Source: Faecalibacterium sp. HTF-F (GTDB lineage Bacteria; Bacillota; Clostridia; Oscillospirales; Ruminococcaceae). Taken from it: a DNA stretch of 64,000 nt. The notes below the pieces were generated by a model. It ran no database searches. It was not told where the DNA came from and saw nothing but the letters and a program-made list of their open reading frames with translations. The position numbers and the translations under genes were made by a program. Location of the stretch: positions 2,108,001 to 2,172,000 of the forward strand of contig NZ_CP094473.1 in assembly GCF_023347535.1 (NCBI RefSeq), in the 5' to 3' direction. Every line of letters begins with the position of its first letter. The stretch's first letter is position 1. Shown piece by piece: positions 43,174 through 52,957 of this stretch.

Positions 43174-44760
43174 ATGTGTTGTGTTATGGGCTATACCGGG
43201 CACGATCTGAGTGCCGCCAAATTCAAGGAATACCTGCTGCGCACGGTTATGCGCGGCCCGGACGACCAGCGTGTGGTGGAAGGGCCTTTCGGTCTGATGG
43301 GCTTTGGCCGCCTTGCCATCATGGGCTTGACGCCGGAAGGCATGCAGCCGTTCTACCGCGGTGCCGACTGCGTGGTGTGCAACGGCGAGCTGTACGGCTT
43401 CCGCTTTGAAAAAGAAGTTCTGAAGCGCCGGGGCTACAAATTCCAGTCGGACTGCGACTGTGAGATCCTGCTGCCGCTGTACTATGAGTATGGTCTGGAT
43501 ATGTTCCGCCACATGGATTCCGAGTTCGCGCTCATCATGTACGATTCCCGCAAGGACCGGCTCATCGCCGCCCGCGACCCCATCGGCATCCGTCCGCTGT
43601 TCTACGGCTACTCCAAGTCCAGCCACCAGATCGCCTTCGCCTCCGAGATGCAGAACCTCATTGGCTGGTGCGACGACATCCGTCCCTTCCCCATCGGCAG
43701 CTACTACTGCGATGGCCGCTTCGTCCGCTATGAGGATATCGCCGATGTGCCCGCTCCCATGCAGGACAATATGGACACCGTGCTGCGGAACATCCGCGAA
43801 AAGCTGATCGCAGGCGTGGAGAAGCGTCTGGACGCAGATGCCCCGGTAGGCTTCCTGCTTTCCGGCGGTCTGGATTCCTCGCTGGTGTGCTCCATTGCCG
43901 CCAAGAAGCTGAACAAGCCCATCCGCACCTTTGCCATCGGCATGGACACCGACGCCATTGACCTGAAGTATGCGCGCCAGACCGCTGAATATCTGGGCAG
44001 CGAGCACCACGAGATCATCATCAACCGGGACATGGTCATCAACAGTCTGGAAGAGGTCATCCGTCTGCTGGGCACCTGGGACATCACCACCATCCGTGCC
44101 AGCATGGGCATGTACCTGCTGTGCAAGGCCATCCACGAGCAGACCGATGTCCGGGTGCTGCTGACCGGTGAGATCTCCGATGAGCTGTTCGGCTACAAGT
44201 ACACCGACTACGCCCCCACCGCCGACGCCTTCCAGCAGGAAAGCCAGAAGCGCATCCGGGAGCTGTACATGTACGATGTGCTGCGGGCCGACCGCTGCAT
44301 CTCCTCCAACAGCATCGAGGCCCGCGTGCCCTTTGGGGATCTGGATTTTGTGCGCTACGTCATGGCCATCGACCCGGAAAAGAAGCTGAACAGCTACGGC
44401 AAGGGCAAGTACCTGCTGCGCAAGGCCTTTGAGGGCGACTGGCTGCCGCCGGAGATCCTGTGGCGCGAGAAGGCTGCCTTCTCGGATGCCGTGGGCCACA
44501 GCATGGTGGATGATATCAAGGAGTATGCCGAGAGCCTTTACACCGACGAGGAGTTCCAGCTGCGCCGGGCGAACTATTCGGCCCACTGCATGCCGTTCAC
44601 CAAGGAAAGCCTGTTCTACCGCGAAATTTTCGAGAAGTACTACCACGACCAGAGCCGCACCATCGTGGGCTTCTGGATGCCCAACAAGGCATGGCCCAAC
44701 TGCAACGTCAACGACCCCTCTGCCCGCGTGCTGGCAAACTACGGCGCTTCCGGTGTGTAA
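43174..44760 (+). CDS. asnB: Asparagine synthase (glutamine-hydrolysing)
   Basis: A 528-residue enzyme. Cys2 of MCCVMGY becomes the N-terminal nucleophile of the class II glutaminase domain (residues 2 to about 200), with RGPDDQR and CNGELYG substrate motifs. The synthetase domain has the PP-loop SGGLDSS at 230-236 and LTGEISDELFGYKY. It converts Asp plus Gln and ATP to Asn. The ATG at 43174 gives the required N-terminal Cys; GAGGGG lies upstream. Controlled by the T-box leader. Confidence 0.95.
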   Translation: MCCVMGYTGHDLSAAKFKEYLLRTVMRGPDDQRVVEGPFGLMGFGRLAIMGLTPEGMQPFYRGADCVVCNGELYGFRFEKEVLKRRGYKFQSDCDCEILLPLYYEYGLDMFRHMDSEFALIMYDSRKDRLIAARDPIGIRPLFYGYSKSSHQIAFASEMQNLIGWCDDIRPFPIGSYYCDGRFVRYEDIADVPAPMQDNMDTVLRNIREKLIAGVEKRLDADAPVGFLLSGGLDSSLVCSIAAKKLNKPIRTFAIGMDTDAIDLKYARQTAEYLGSEHHEIIINRDMVINSLEEVIRLLGTWDITTIRASMGMYLLCKAIHEQTDVRVLLTGEISDELFGYKYTDYAPTADAFQQESQKRIRELYMYDVLRADRCISSNSIEARVPFGDLDFVRYVMAIDPEKKLNSYGKGKYLLRKAFEGDWLPPEILWREKAAFSDAVGHSMVDDIKEYAESLYTDEEFQLRRANYSAHCMPFTKESLFYREIFEKYYHDQSRTIVGFWMPNKAWPNCNVNDPSARVLANYGASGV

Positions 44761-44762
44761 TT

Positions 44763-45068
44763 GATTTTAAATGGCCTCCGCTGCGCTCTGGCCATCTTTA
44801 GCGGAAATAAAGTTTTTATAGTTTGCAGTTCAGCAAAGCCTGCAGGCTTTGCTGAACTGCTTTTTCACCGAAGGAGTCCGAAAGGCAAACTGCATCTTCT
44901 GTACCTATTCCCTACGGGAACATCTGCACAGGGAAAAAGATGCCGCTTCCAGTTACGCCCCCTCTTGTGAAAATGCAATGCCGGGCGGTCCGCAGACCGC
45001 CCGGCATTGCTCTGTTAAAATTATTTTTCCGCTATTCACGCCCAAAGCGCACGCGGCGGGCATTCTGA
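44763..45068. repeat. Complete inverted-pair (MITE-like) covarying-palindrome element
   Basis: Two full copies face each other. Left: end module stem ATGGCC / GGCCAT, palindrome 44825-44860 with arms GCAGTTCAGCAAAGCC and GGCTTTGCTGAACTGC, loop TGCA, tail TTTTTCACCGAAGG. Right (inverted): palindrome 44975-45010 with arms GCAATGCCGGGCGGTC and GACCGCCCGGCATTGC, loop TGCG in element orientation, end module stem ATGCCC / GGGCGT. The ends are thus inverted repeats about 300 nt apart, with no coding capacity inside. Confidence 0.87.
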
Positions 45069-45072
45069 TTTG

Positions 45073-45624
45073 TTACATCCTGATTTTTTGCGCCGCACGG
45101 GCAATGGACGCCAGCAGCGCCACCAGACGCTTTTCGTCCATCTGGCCGCAGTAGCTGGTGAAGGTGTAGTAGCAGCCCTGCACGCAGAAGGAAAGCACGA
45201 TCTTGCGCACCACATCGGCATCAAACGAAGGGTCTCGCTCCGAGATGCATTTGCACATGGCCGCTTCCACCCGGTTGATGAACAGTCCCTGCCGGGAGCC
45301 GGAAAACAGGATGCTGATCTCGTTCTGATTCCGGGTAAAGGCCCGGAACATTTCCCGGGTCAGCCACTCGGTGCGCTCGCTCACATCACTGGCGGTCAGC
45401 TGCGGCAGACTTTCCACCACCACCTCCACCATTTCGTCCTCCATGGCGTTGGCCAGCGCATAGATATCCTGATAATGGGCATAAAAGGTGGACTTATTGA
45501 TGCAGGCCAGATCGCACAGCTCCTTGACCTTGATCTTTTCCAGCGGTTTCTGCGCCCGCAGCTCCATGAATGCCTGCTTGATGGCACGCTCCGTTTTTTC
45601 AATGCGAATATCCAGAAAATCCAC
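45073..45624 (-). CDS. TetR family transcriptional regulator
   Basis: A 183-residue protein with the N-terminal HTH RIEKTERAIKQAFMELRAQKPLEKIKVKELCDLACINKSTFYAHYQD (about 6-53), a strong TetR signature, and a helical ligand/dimer domain. No ATG is available: the frame opens at GTG 45624, close to the AAAGAGG site, or at CTG 45615. No target gene is evident; NiaR-like gene lies upstream on the same strand. Confidence 0.85.
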   Translation of the reverse strand: MDFLDIRIEKTERAIKQAFMELRAQKPLEKIKVKELCDLACINKSTFYAHYQDIYALANAMEDEMVEVVVESLPQLTASDVSERTEWLTREMFRAFTRNQNEISILFSGSRQGLFINRVEAAMCKCISERDPSFDADVVRKIVLSFCVQGCYYTFTSYCGQMDEKRLVALLASIARAAQKIRM

Positions 45625-45721
45625 CTCTTTTGCAATTCTGTTGATTATCCAACCATTTTCCTGTTTTGCGGATAGACAAGGCCCTCAGCCTTTTTTATAC
45701 TGGGGCTATCCCCCCTCCGCG

Positions 45722-46240
45722 TCACTCCTTGCGGTACAGGATGCCTTTTTCGTCCAGCGCCTGCCGGATGCGCTCAAAGCTGTCGGCATCCGGGCAGTGC
45801 AGTGTATGCAGGTGCACGCCGCTGGTCATGCGGCTCAGCAGGCTTTCCGGCGTATTTTTTGCCTGCTGGATAAAGTTGTCCACATCATAGCGGCTGGCAA
45901 GGTTCAGGTTGCCCCGCAGTTCACCATACAGGCTGTTCTCCACAGCCACATCCACCACGATGCCGCCCTGATCCACAATGGTGTACAGCTCGGTGCGCAT
46001 CTCTTCCTCGGTGCTGTGCACGCAGGCCAGAATGCCCACATAGCCCTTTTGGGCCGGATGCAGCTGATAGCCCCGGGGCGTTGCATCGATCTGTGCGCCG
46101 CCTGCCCGCAGCAGAGCCACATCCCCCACCACGATCTGACGGGATACCCCCAGCTGTGCCGCCAGGGCACTGGCACTGACCGGGGTCTCGGCCCCGCTGA
46201 GCCGGTTCAGGATGGCTTCTCTGCGCTGCGCTGCGTTCAT
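45722..46240 (-). CDS. NiaR-type regulator (HTH_11 plus 3H domain)
   Basis: A 172-residue protein with an N-terminal HTH (RREAILNRLSGAETPVSASALAAQLGVSRQIVVGDVALLRAGG) and a C-terminal 3H domain whose three conserved His are seen in LACVHSTEEE and SGVHLHTLHCP. In other Firmicutes this architecture is the nicotinate-responsive repressor NiaR/YrxA of NAD-salvage genes. No NAD genes are in view. The ATG at 46240 was chosen over one 24 nt upstream because the homologous region begins there. Confidence 0.87.
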   Translation of the reverse strand: MNAAQRREAILNRLSGAETPVSASALAAQLGVSRQIVVGDVALLRAGGAQIDATPRGYQLHPAQKGYVGILACVHSTEEEMRTELYTIVDQGGIVVDVAVENSLYGELRGNLNLASRYDVDNFIQQAKNTPESLLSRMTSGVHLHTLHCPDADSFERIRQALDEKGILYRKE

Positions 46241-46322
46241 AGGTCTCAGGCTTCCTTTCCGCATTTCTGCATTCCTGCTCTATTGTAGCAAAACACGGCG
46301 GTTTGTGCAAGAAGCCAGCCCT

Positions 46323-47678
46323 TTATTCCAGCTGCAGGATGGTAGCATAATTGGAGGGCAGCTGCACCTTCATGCGGCCCCACTCCATGCTGGTCAGAAC
46401 AGGCTGTGCGCCCACGGTATCCGCCAGCAGGTCAACGGCCCCGGAAGCCTCCACCGGCAGCTGGAATTCCAGCTGTGCGGGACTGTCGCCGTTGTTCAGC
46501 ACCACGACGCAGGCCTTTCCATCCAGCACCCGGGCAAAGGCATAGCACTGGGTGGTGAGCTGCAGCTCCTTCACCTCGCCGTCGGTCAGCTCCGGCAGCT
46601 CCGCCTTCAGTCTGCCCAGTGCGGCATACACGCTGGTGACAGGGTTGGTGGTCTCAGCGTCCTTGAAGTCGGAAAGCTCCAGACAGGGACGCAGCGGCCA
46701 GTCGCTTCCCCACTCTTTTTTGCCTTCAATGCCAAATTCTGAGCCATAATAGATGGACGGAATGCCCCAAAGCGTATATACTAGAATTGCAATGTGACGG
46801 ATGTGCTCCCGGTTGCGCAGCTTATTGGGCAGCCGCTCCACATCGTGGTTGTCCGAGAACAGATACAGCCGGGTATCGTGGCACAGGCCCTGCAGACGGC
46901 GCATGGTGTGGGCGATCTCGAAATAGTTGTGGTCGTTGTGGCCGCTCCACAGGCCCTTGTGCAGCTCGTAGTTGGTCACCGAGTGCAGCATCTCCGGGTT
47001 TGCCCAGCGGCTGTAATCCCCGTGGATCACCTCGCCCATGAGCCAGAACTCGGGCTTTACCTCATTGGCAAGGCGGCGCAGCCCCCGCATGAAGTCAAAG
47101 TCCAGCACGTCGGCGGCGTCCAGACGGATGCCGTCAATGTCAAATTCATCCACCCAGAAGCGGATGGTCTCGTAGTGGTAGTTCTGCACCTCCGGGTTGC
47201 GCTGGTTCAGCTTGACCAGCAGATTGTAGCCACCCCAGTTGCCGTAGGAAAAGCCGTCGTTGTACTCGTTGTTGCCCCAGAAATTCACATCGCAGAACCA
47301 GTCCTTATAGCGGGCGTTCTCGCGGTTCGCCTTCAGGTCCTGGAACGCAAAGAAATCCCGGCCCACATGGTTGAACACGCCGTCCACGATCACCTTCTGG
47401 CCCCGGGCATGGCAGTCTGCCACAAAGTCCCGGAACTCCTCATTGGTGCCGATGCGGCGGTCTACCAGCCGGTAATCGATGGTGTCGTAGCCATGGGAGC
47501 CGCTCTCGAACAGCGGGCCGATATAAATGGCCGTGCAGCCAAGGTCCGCTGCGTGCTTCGCCCATGCGTTCAGCTTCTCGAATGCGCCGGGCACCGCCTG
47601 CCCGTCGTTCTCATGTGCGCAGCCGCACAGCCCCAGAGGATAGATGTGATAGAATACCGCGTTGTCATACCAAGCCAT
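46323..47678 (-). CDS. GH13 alpha-amylase-family glycosidase
   Basis: A 451-residue cytosolic enzyme without signal peptide. GH13 regions are clear: DGVFNHVG (region I), GIRLDAADVLD (nucleophile Asp), LMGEVIHGD (acid/base Glu) and FSDNHDVERL (transition-state Asp). A short C-terminal beta domain follows. Compact size and the cytosolic site suggest an intracellular maltodextrin or alpha-glucan hydrolase, fitting the glycogen gene glgB next to it in divergent orientation. Exact specificity is unknown. Confidence 0.88.
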   Translation of the reverse strand: MAWYDNAVFYHIYPLGLCGCAHENDGQAVPGAFEKLNAWAKHAADLGCTAIYIGPLFESGSHGYDTIDYRLVDRRIGTNEEFRDFVADCHARGQKVIVDGVFNHVGRDFFAFQDLKANRENARYKDWFCDVNFWGNNEYNDGFSYGNWGGYNLLVKLNQRNPEVQNYHYETIRFWVDEFDIDGIRLDAADVLDFDFMRGLRRLANEVKPEFWLMGEVIHGDYSRWANPEMLHSVTNYELHKGLWSGHNDHNYFEIAHTMRRLQGLCHDTRLYLFSDNHDVERLPNKLRNREHIRHIAILVYTLWGIPSIYYGSEFGIEGKKEWGSDWPLRPCLELSDFKDAETTNPVTSVYAALGRLKAELPELTDGEVKELQLTTQCYAFARVLDGKACVVVLNNGDSPAQLEFQLPVEASGAVDLLADTVGAQPVLTSMEWGRMKVQLPSNYATILQLE

Positions 47679-47914
47679 TGTTCATACCGCTCCCATACAA
47701 AAAAATCAGCCGCCGCCCACTGCAGCGGCAGGAATAGTATAGCACAGAATCTGTAAAATATGTTAATATTTGCCGATTTTTGTCAAGAATCGACAAGAAT
47801 ATCGGCTACTGTGCCCCATTTCGCCTTGTTTTTATTGGATATATTGCCCAAATACCTGTATCACATGCAGTGCCGCCGGGCACTGCTCATCATAGAATGT
47901 AAGGAGATCTTTGC

Positions 47915-49864
47915 ATGAATTACCCCGCCATTCCCCGTGAATTCTTCAATGGAGACTGCTTTGATGCCTACCGCATCCTTGGTGCCCATCCCTGCTCCGA
48001 CAACGGCACCGAAGGGTGGCGCTTTGCGGTGTGGGCCCCCGGTGCCACGGCAGTGGAGGTCTGCGGCGGCTTCGACGGCTGGGAGGCAGGCGTGCCCATG
48101 GAAAAAGCCGATACCGGCGTGTGGAGCGCATTCGTCCCCGGCCTTACAGAGGGCGACCTTTATAAATACCGGGTGCATGGTGCCGACGGCAGTGTGGTGA
48201 TGCGCAGCGACCCCTACGCATTTTCCACCGAGCTGCGGCCGGGCACAGCCAGCCGTCTGATAAAGCTGGACTTTCACTTTGACGACAGCGCATGGATGGA
48301 GCGCCGCGACAAATGCCGCAACCGCCCGCTGAACATCTACGAGATGCACGTTGGCAGCTGGCGGCACAAGCCCGGCAGCAAGGAGGCCGATGGCTCAGAC
48401 GGCTGGTACAACTATGAGGAGCTGGCCAAGGAGCTGATTCCCTGGCTGCTGGACCATCACTTTACCCATGTGGAGCTGCTGCCGCTGGCAGAGCATCCCT
48501 TTGACGGCAGCTGGGGCTACCAGACCACCGGCTATTTTTCCGTCACCAGCCGCTACGGCACCCCCGCCCAGTTTGCCGGCTTCGTCAACGCCTGCCACCG
48601 CATGGGCATCGGCGTCATCATGGACTTTGTGCCGGTGCACTTTGCCGCCAACGCCGACGCTCTGGCAAAGTTTGACGGCACCTACCTCTACGAGTACGAC
48701 AGCGATGTGGGCCACAGCGAGTGGGGCACCTGCAACTTCAATTACTACCGCCGGGAGGTGTGCAGCTTTTTGAACAGTGCCGCTGCCCTGTGGATGGACG
48801 TGTACCACTGCGACGGCATCCGCATGGACGCCATTTCCCGCGCGCTGTACTGGCAGGGAGACCCGAACCGCGGCGTGAACGAGGGGGCTGTGAACTTTCT
48901 GCGCAGCCTGAACCACGGCCTGAACGAGCGCTGGCCCACCGGCATCTACATGGCAGAGGACTCCACCAACTTCCTCAAGGTGACAGCTCCCACCCGCTAC
49001 GACGGCGTGGGCTTCGACTACAAGTGGGACATGGGCTGGATGCACGACACACTGGACTATTTTGCCACCCCCTTCGGCGAGCGTCCGAATGCCTACGGCA
49101 AGATCGTTTTCAGCATGCATTACTTCTACAACGAGCTGTATCTGCTGGCGCTGAGTCACGACGAGGTGGTGCACGGCAAAAAGACCATCATCGATAAGCT
49201 GTGGGGCACCTACGCGGAAAAATGCGCCCAGCTGCGCACCCTGTATTTTTATATGTATATGCACCCGGGCAAGAAGCTGAACTTCATGGGCAACGAGATG
49301 GGGCACTTCCGGGAGTGGGACGAAAAGCGGGAGCTGGACTGGGATCTGCTGAAATATCCCTTCCACGATGCCTTCCAGAAATACTTTGCCCACCTGAGCC
49401 GGGTCTACTCCACCGAACCCGCCCTCTACGATGGCGAGTACAACCCCGACTGCTTTGAGTGGGTGGCCTGCGAGAGCCGCAGCGAGGGCGTGTACGCATG
49501 GCTGCGCAAGGGACAGGGCCAGAGCCTGCTGTGCATCATGAACACGCAGGATCACGCCCAGAAAAAGTTCCCCCTCTACCTCCGGTTCCCCTGCGGTGCC
49601 GAGGAGGTGCTGAACACCGAGTCCCCCGAGTGGGGCGGTGCGCTCAAGGGACGCCGCAAGACCAGCCTGCACACCACCGACGGCGGCGTCTATGGCCGGG
49701 ATTACACCCTCACCATCGACCTGCCCGCCATGGGGAGCTGCCTGCTGCGGCTGACCCCGGAAGCCCCGAACCCGGACGCCGCCCGCATCAGCGCTAATAA
49801 AGCCATGGCGCAAAAGCGCCGCAGCGCCCGCAGCACAAAGACCGCTTCAAATTCCAGCAAGTAA
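47915..49864 (+). CDS. glgB: 1,4-alpha-glucan branching enzyme
   Basis: A 649-residue GH13_9 enzyme that makes alpha-1,6 branches in glycogen. N-terminal CBM48 (about 18-115; [24 protein letters not shown]), then the barrel with [15 protein letters not shown] (nucleophile), YMAEDST (acid/base Glu) and [23 protein letters not shown] and an all-beta C-terminal domain follow, then a basic Ala/Lys/Ser tail of about 30 residues. Start after AAGGAGA. The upstream 236 nt hold no gene. Confidence 0.94.
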   Translation: MNYPAIPREFFNGDCFDAYRILGAHPCSDNGTEGWRFAVWAPGATAVEVCGGFDGWEAGVPMEKADTGVWSAFVPGLTEGDLYKYRVHGADGSVVMRSDPYAFSTELRPGTASRLIKLDFHFDDSAWMERRDKCRNRPLNIYEMHVGSWRHKPGSKEADGSDGWYNYEELAKELIPWLLDHHFTHVELLPLAEHPFDGSWGYQTTGYFSVTSRYGTPAQFAGFVNACHRMGIGVIMDFVPVHFAANADALAKFDGTYLYEYDSDVGHSEWGTCNFNYYRREVCSFLNSAAALWMDVYHCDGIRMDAISRALYWQGDPNRGVNEGAVNFLRSLNHGLNERWPTGIYMAEDSTNFLKVTAPTRYDGVGFDYKWDMGWMHDTLDYFATPFGERPNAYGKIVFSMHYFYNELYLLALSHDEVVHGKKTIIDKLWGTYAEKCAQLRTLYFYMYMHPGKKLNFMGNEMGHFREWDEKRELDWDLLKYPFHDAFQKYFAHLSRVYSTEPALYDGEYNPDCFEWVACESRSEGVYAWLRKGQGQSLLCIMNTQDHAQKKFPLYLRFPCGAEEVLNTESPEWGGALKGRRKTSLHTTDGGVYGRDYTLTIDLPAMGSCLLRLTPEAPNPDAARISANKAMAQKRRSARSTKTASNSSK

Positions 49865-49874
49865 TATTCACCTC

Positions 49875-49920
49875 AAAATGTCCTGTATGCTTTGAAAGCT
49901 GCGGGACATTTTGCTGTTTT
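49875..49920 (+). terminator. Weak terminator after glgB
   Basis: AAAATGTCC pairs with GGACATTTT around a long inner loop with a second small stem; the tail is only GCTGTTTT. Confidence 0.5.
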
Positions 49921-49934
49921 CCGCGCCCTGCGGC

Positions 49935-49963
49935 TGGACAGTGCAGATTTTGCTTGCTATACT
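49935..49963 (+). promoter_or_regulatory. Promoter of the GT-C/trigger-factor-like/ferredoxin operon
   Basis: TGGACA (49935-49940) is 17 nt from TATACT (49958-49963). Confidence 0.65.
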
Positions 49964-50000
49964 GTAGCTGTGATATTCTGCAACTGAGAGGTTTTTGGGG

Positions 50001-51920
50001 ATGAATGGAATCGTTTCCCGTCTGTCTGCCCTTGGCAAGGTCTGGCTGGGCCTTGCTGCCGGGGCGCTGGCGCTTATCGTATTCAGCCTTGCCGCACCGG
50101 GCAGCGGCCTGTTTTTCCCGCTGCTGAGCCTGTGGTGCGATGCAGCGCTGTTTGCACTGGCGCTGCTGGTGCTGCGCCGGGCCGGTGTGGAGCTGGACCT
50201 GTTCCACAAGGCGGTGCTGGTGGGCGTCTGGGCTGTGGCGGCGCTCTGCTTTTTCTGGGCGCTGGGCAGCCGCACCTTCCTCTACTACTGGGACTATGTG
50301 AACTACATTTTAAAGCAGTATAACGCCGAAGCTGCCTTTGCCCAGAGCACAGGCGCAGGCTTCCGGTTCCTCCTCGATTCCATCACTGAGGACTACACCA
50401 ACTTCATCCCCTTGTTCACCGAGTTCCCGTTCTGCCTGAGCGGCAAGACCGGTGACGACTACGCATTCTGTCAGCTGTTCAGCGTCCTGCCCAGCCTGCT
50501 GGTACTGCTGGCTGGACTGGTGTGCAAAGCCGGGCAGCTGCTGCGGGTGAAAAATACCCGCTGGTATTTCCTCATCGGCTTTTCCTGGTGCGTCACCTTC
50601 CCGTTCCTGCGCATGTCTGCCATGCTGGGCCAGCCGGACTGGTTCGGGCTCATCTTCGCCTTCATGCTCCTGCTGCTCACGCTGGACTACTGCTTTGACC
50701 GCATCGATCTGCCCCGCTGTCTGCTGATCTTTGCCGCCACGGCGGGGGTCATCCTCACACGGCGGTGGTACTTATACTTTGTGGTGGGCTACTGCTTCGC
50801 CTACGTCCTGTTGCTGGTGGTATCCAGTGTGCGGCTGGCAAAAAGCGGCCAGCAGTCCCGGGCTGTGCACCGCCTCGTCCGGCTGGCCGTGTTCGGCCTG
50901 TGCGCCGCCGGGGCCATGGTGCTGCTTCTGCTGCCCATGGTGCGCAAGATCCTCGGCTTTGATTACGCCGGGCGCTACTCCTACTATAACTTCGGCGGCA
51001 TCACGCTGGAGCTGGCCGCACAGACCCTGCGCATCGGCCTGCTGAACTTCATCCTCATCGGGCTGGGGCTGTGGTTTGCCGCAAAACGCCGTCTGCCTGC
51101 CCTGCCCTGTCTTGCGGGTGTGGAGCTGCTCACGAGCCTTCTGCTGTTCACCCGGGTGCAGAATACCGGTTCCCACCAGATGCTGCTGTTTGTGCCGGGT
51201 TGGCTGCTGCTGTTCCTCACCGGTTCTGCCGCACTGGCCGAGGGCATCCGGAAGCACCGGAAGCTCAAGCTTTTCTACTGGGCCTTCACACTGGTGTTTG
51301 CCATGTCGGTGCGCTGTTCCCCGCTGACCACCGTGGCCCTGCCGGGCTTTGTGGTGGACCACTTTCCCCTCAAGGCGGTGTCGGAGTACGTCCGGCTGGA
51401 CAAGCTCACCTACGACCGCACCGACGCCGCCCAGATCCAGCGCGTGGACGACTGGATCGATACCCACTGCGATGCGGAAAAGGGCGAGTTCGCCTACATG
51501 ATTCCCCACGATATGCTGTATAACTCAGACATGTTCCAGTATGCCGCCCTGCCGGACATCCAGCTGCAGGGCAGGCTGGCCGCCGGCATCTCCATCCCGG
51601 GCACCCACGAGTTCCCGGTGCGGTTCTTTGAGGCGAAGTATGTGCTCACTGCAGAGCCCTTCCCTCAGACCTTTGTCAGCGGCGGCGAGCTTTCCGGCCG
51701 GTGGAACGCCCTCTTCTGCGCCGCGCGGGATGAACACTTTACGCAGGCCGCCAGCTTTGACATGGGCAACGGCACCGTGTTCACCGTGTGGGAGCGCACC
51801 GAGCCTGCCGACCGGGCTGAGGTGGAATATTATCTGGATGCCTTCGCGCAGGAGGATGCCCTCTACCCCGAGATGTTCTCGCAGGTGGCAGAAAGCTGGC
51901 TTGCCGGGCATGGACTTTAA
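50001..51920 (+). CDS. Polytopic membrane protein, GT-C glycosyltransferase-like
   Basis: A 639-residue protein with about 12 predicted helices followed by a soluble domain of about 180 residues. The first large loop contains TFLYYWDYVNYILKQYN, with an acidic residue in the position expected for the catalytic base of lipid-phosphosugar-dependent GT-C enzymes. Further loop segments such as SITEDYTNFIPLFTEFPFCLSG are aromatic-rich. It shares no strong identity with the YfhO-like protein at 27.9-30.2 kb but has the same overall plan. Start at ATG 50001. Acceptor and function unknown. Confidence 0.65.
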   Translation: MNGIVSRLSALGKVWLGLAAGALALIVFSLAAPGSGLFFPLLSLWCDAALFALALLVLRRAGVELDLFHKAVLVGVWAVAALCFFWALGSRTFLYYWDYVNYILKQYNAEAAFAQSTGAGFRFLLDSITEDYTNFIPLFTEFPFCLSGKTGDDYAFCQLFSVLPSLLVLLAGLVCKAGQLLRVKNTRWYFLIGFSWCVTFPFLRMSAMLGQPDWFGLIFAFMLLLLTLDYCFDRIDLPRCLLIFAATAGVILTRRWYLYFVVGYCFAYVLLLVVSSVRLAKSGQQSRAVHRLVRLAVFGLCAAGAMVLLLLPMVRKILGFDYAGRYSYYNFGGITLELAAQTLRIGLLNFILIGLGLWFAAKRRLPALPCLAGVELLTSLLLFTRVQNTGSHQMLLFVPGWLLLFLTGSAALAEGIRKHRKLKLFYWAFTLVFAMSVRCSPLTTVALPGFVVDHFPLKAVSEYVRLDKLTYDRTDAAQIQRVDDWIDTHCDAEKGEFAYMIPHDMLYNSDMFQYAALPDIQLQGRLAAGISIPGTHEFPVRFFEAKYVLTAEPFPQTFVSGGELSGRWNALFCAARDEHFTQAASFDMGNGTVFTVWERTEPADRAEVEYYLDAFAQEDALYPEMFSQVAESWLAGHGL

Positions 51921-51979
51921 GCTGCCGTTTTCTCAGGCCGTCTGCGCCTGTACTTTGGAGATAAAAGGAGTCTTTTTCG

Positions 51980-52954
51980 ATGGAACAGAATGCAAACGCC
52001 CTGCCCAAGGTCACGCTGGGCCAGTACAAAGGGCTGGACTTTACCCGCCGGGTGCGCCCGGTGTCTGAAAAAGCCGTGGAGCTGGAGGCCTCAAACCTCA
52101 CCCGCACCCATGCCCCCTTTGTGCCGGTGGAGCTGCCCGCCGCACGCGGGATGCGTGTAACGCTGGATTTTGAGGGGTTTCTGGGCGGAGTCCCCATCCC
52201 GGACAGCCGGATGGAAAACGTCACGGTGGTGCTGGGCACCGGCCAGCTGATGCCCGCCGCCGAAAACGCGGTCTACGGCCACAAGGCAGGTGAGGATTTC
52301 CGGTTCGATTTTACCTACCCCGCCGAGTTCCGGGTGCCGGAGCTTTCCGGCAAAACGGCACAGTTTGCCATTGCCCTGCACACCGTGGAGCAAAAGCAGA
52401 CCGTGCCGCTGGACGACGCCTTTGCCGGAACACTGGGCTTTGACTCGGTGGACGCACTGAAAGAGAGCATCCGCGAAAAGAAGCGCCGCTCCCACGAGGC
52501 CAACGCCGACCGCATTGCCGGTGCCGCCCTGCTGGACATGGCCGGGGCGAACCTGACGGCAGAGCTGAACGGCGCTGTTCTGGATCAGAACGCGGAGCGG
52601 GACATGAACGCCCTGCGCGACCGGCTGCGCCGCAGCAAGATGACCATGGAGCTGTACTGCAAGGCAGGCCAGACCACACCGGACGAGGTGCGTGCCGCCT
52701 TCCGCCGGGATGCGGAGCGCAAGATGCGCAGCATCCTTGCGGTGCGGGCCATTGCCGAAGCAGAGCAGATCACCGTGTCCAACGCCGAGGTGGACGCCGA
52801 ATACGCCCGCCTTGCCAAGCTGCACGACACCCCGGAGCCTGAGATCCGCAAAGTGCTCAGCCGGGACGCTGTGGCCTCTGCCGTGACCACCCAGAAGGTA
52901 CAGCGCTTTCTGATCGAACATGCAAACATCACTTCTGTTGTGGAAGGGGAGTAA
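51980..52954 (+). CDS. Trigger-factor-like protein lacking the ribosome-binding domain
   Basis: A 324-residue protein. Residues about 55-145 align with the FKBP-type PPIase domain of trigger factor (RVTLDFEGFLGG, VVLGTGQLMPAAENAVYGHKAGE, FTYPAEF), but the key FIPGFE segment reads LMPAAE, so catalysis may be lost. Residues about 150-310 resemble the helical C-terminal arms (FDSVDALKESIREKKRRSHE...). The N-terminal ribosome-docking signature GFRxGxxP is absent and the protein is about 100 residues shorter than Tig. It lies 59 nt after the GT-C gene and 3 nt before the ferredoxin gene, so the three are probably co-transcribed. Confidence 0.75.
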   Translation: MEQNANALPKVTLGQYKGLDFTRRVRPVSEKAVELEASNLTRTHAPFVPVELPAARGMRVTLDFEGFLGGVPIPDSRMENVTVVLGTGQLMPAAENAVYGHKAGEDFRFDFTYPAEFRVPELSGKTAQFAIALHTVEQKQTVPLDDAFAGTLGFDSVDALKESIREKKRRSHEANADRIAGAALLDMAGANLTAELNGAVLDQNAERDMNALRDRLRRSKMTMELYCKAGQTTPDEVRAAFRRDAERKMRSILAVRAIAEAEQITVSNAEVDAEYARLAKLHDTPEPEIRKVLSRDAVASAVTTQKVQRFLIEHANITSVVEGE

Positions 52955-52957
52955 ATT

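Noticed and set aside
44841..44844. The TGCA loop as part of a restriction or modification site
   Set aside because: Only one copy has TGCA; the others have TGCG, so the constant feature is the loop pattern, not a restriction palindrome.
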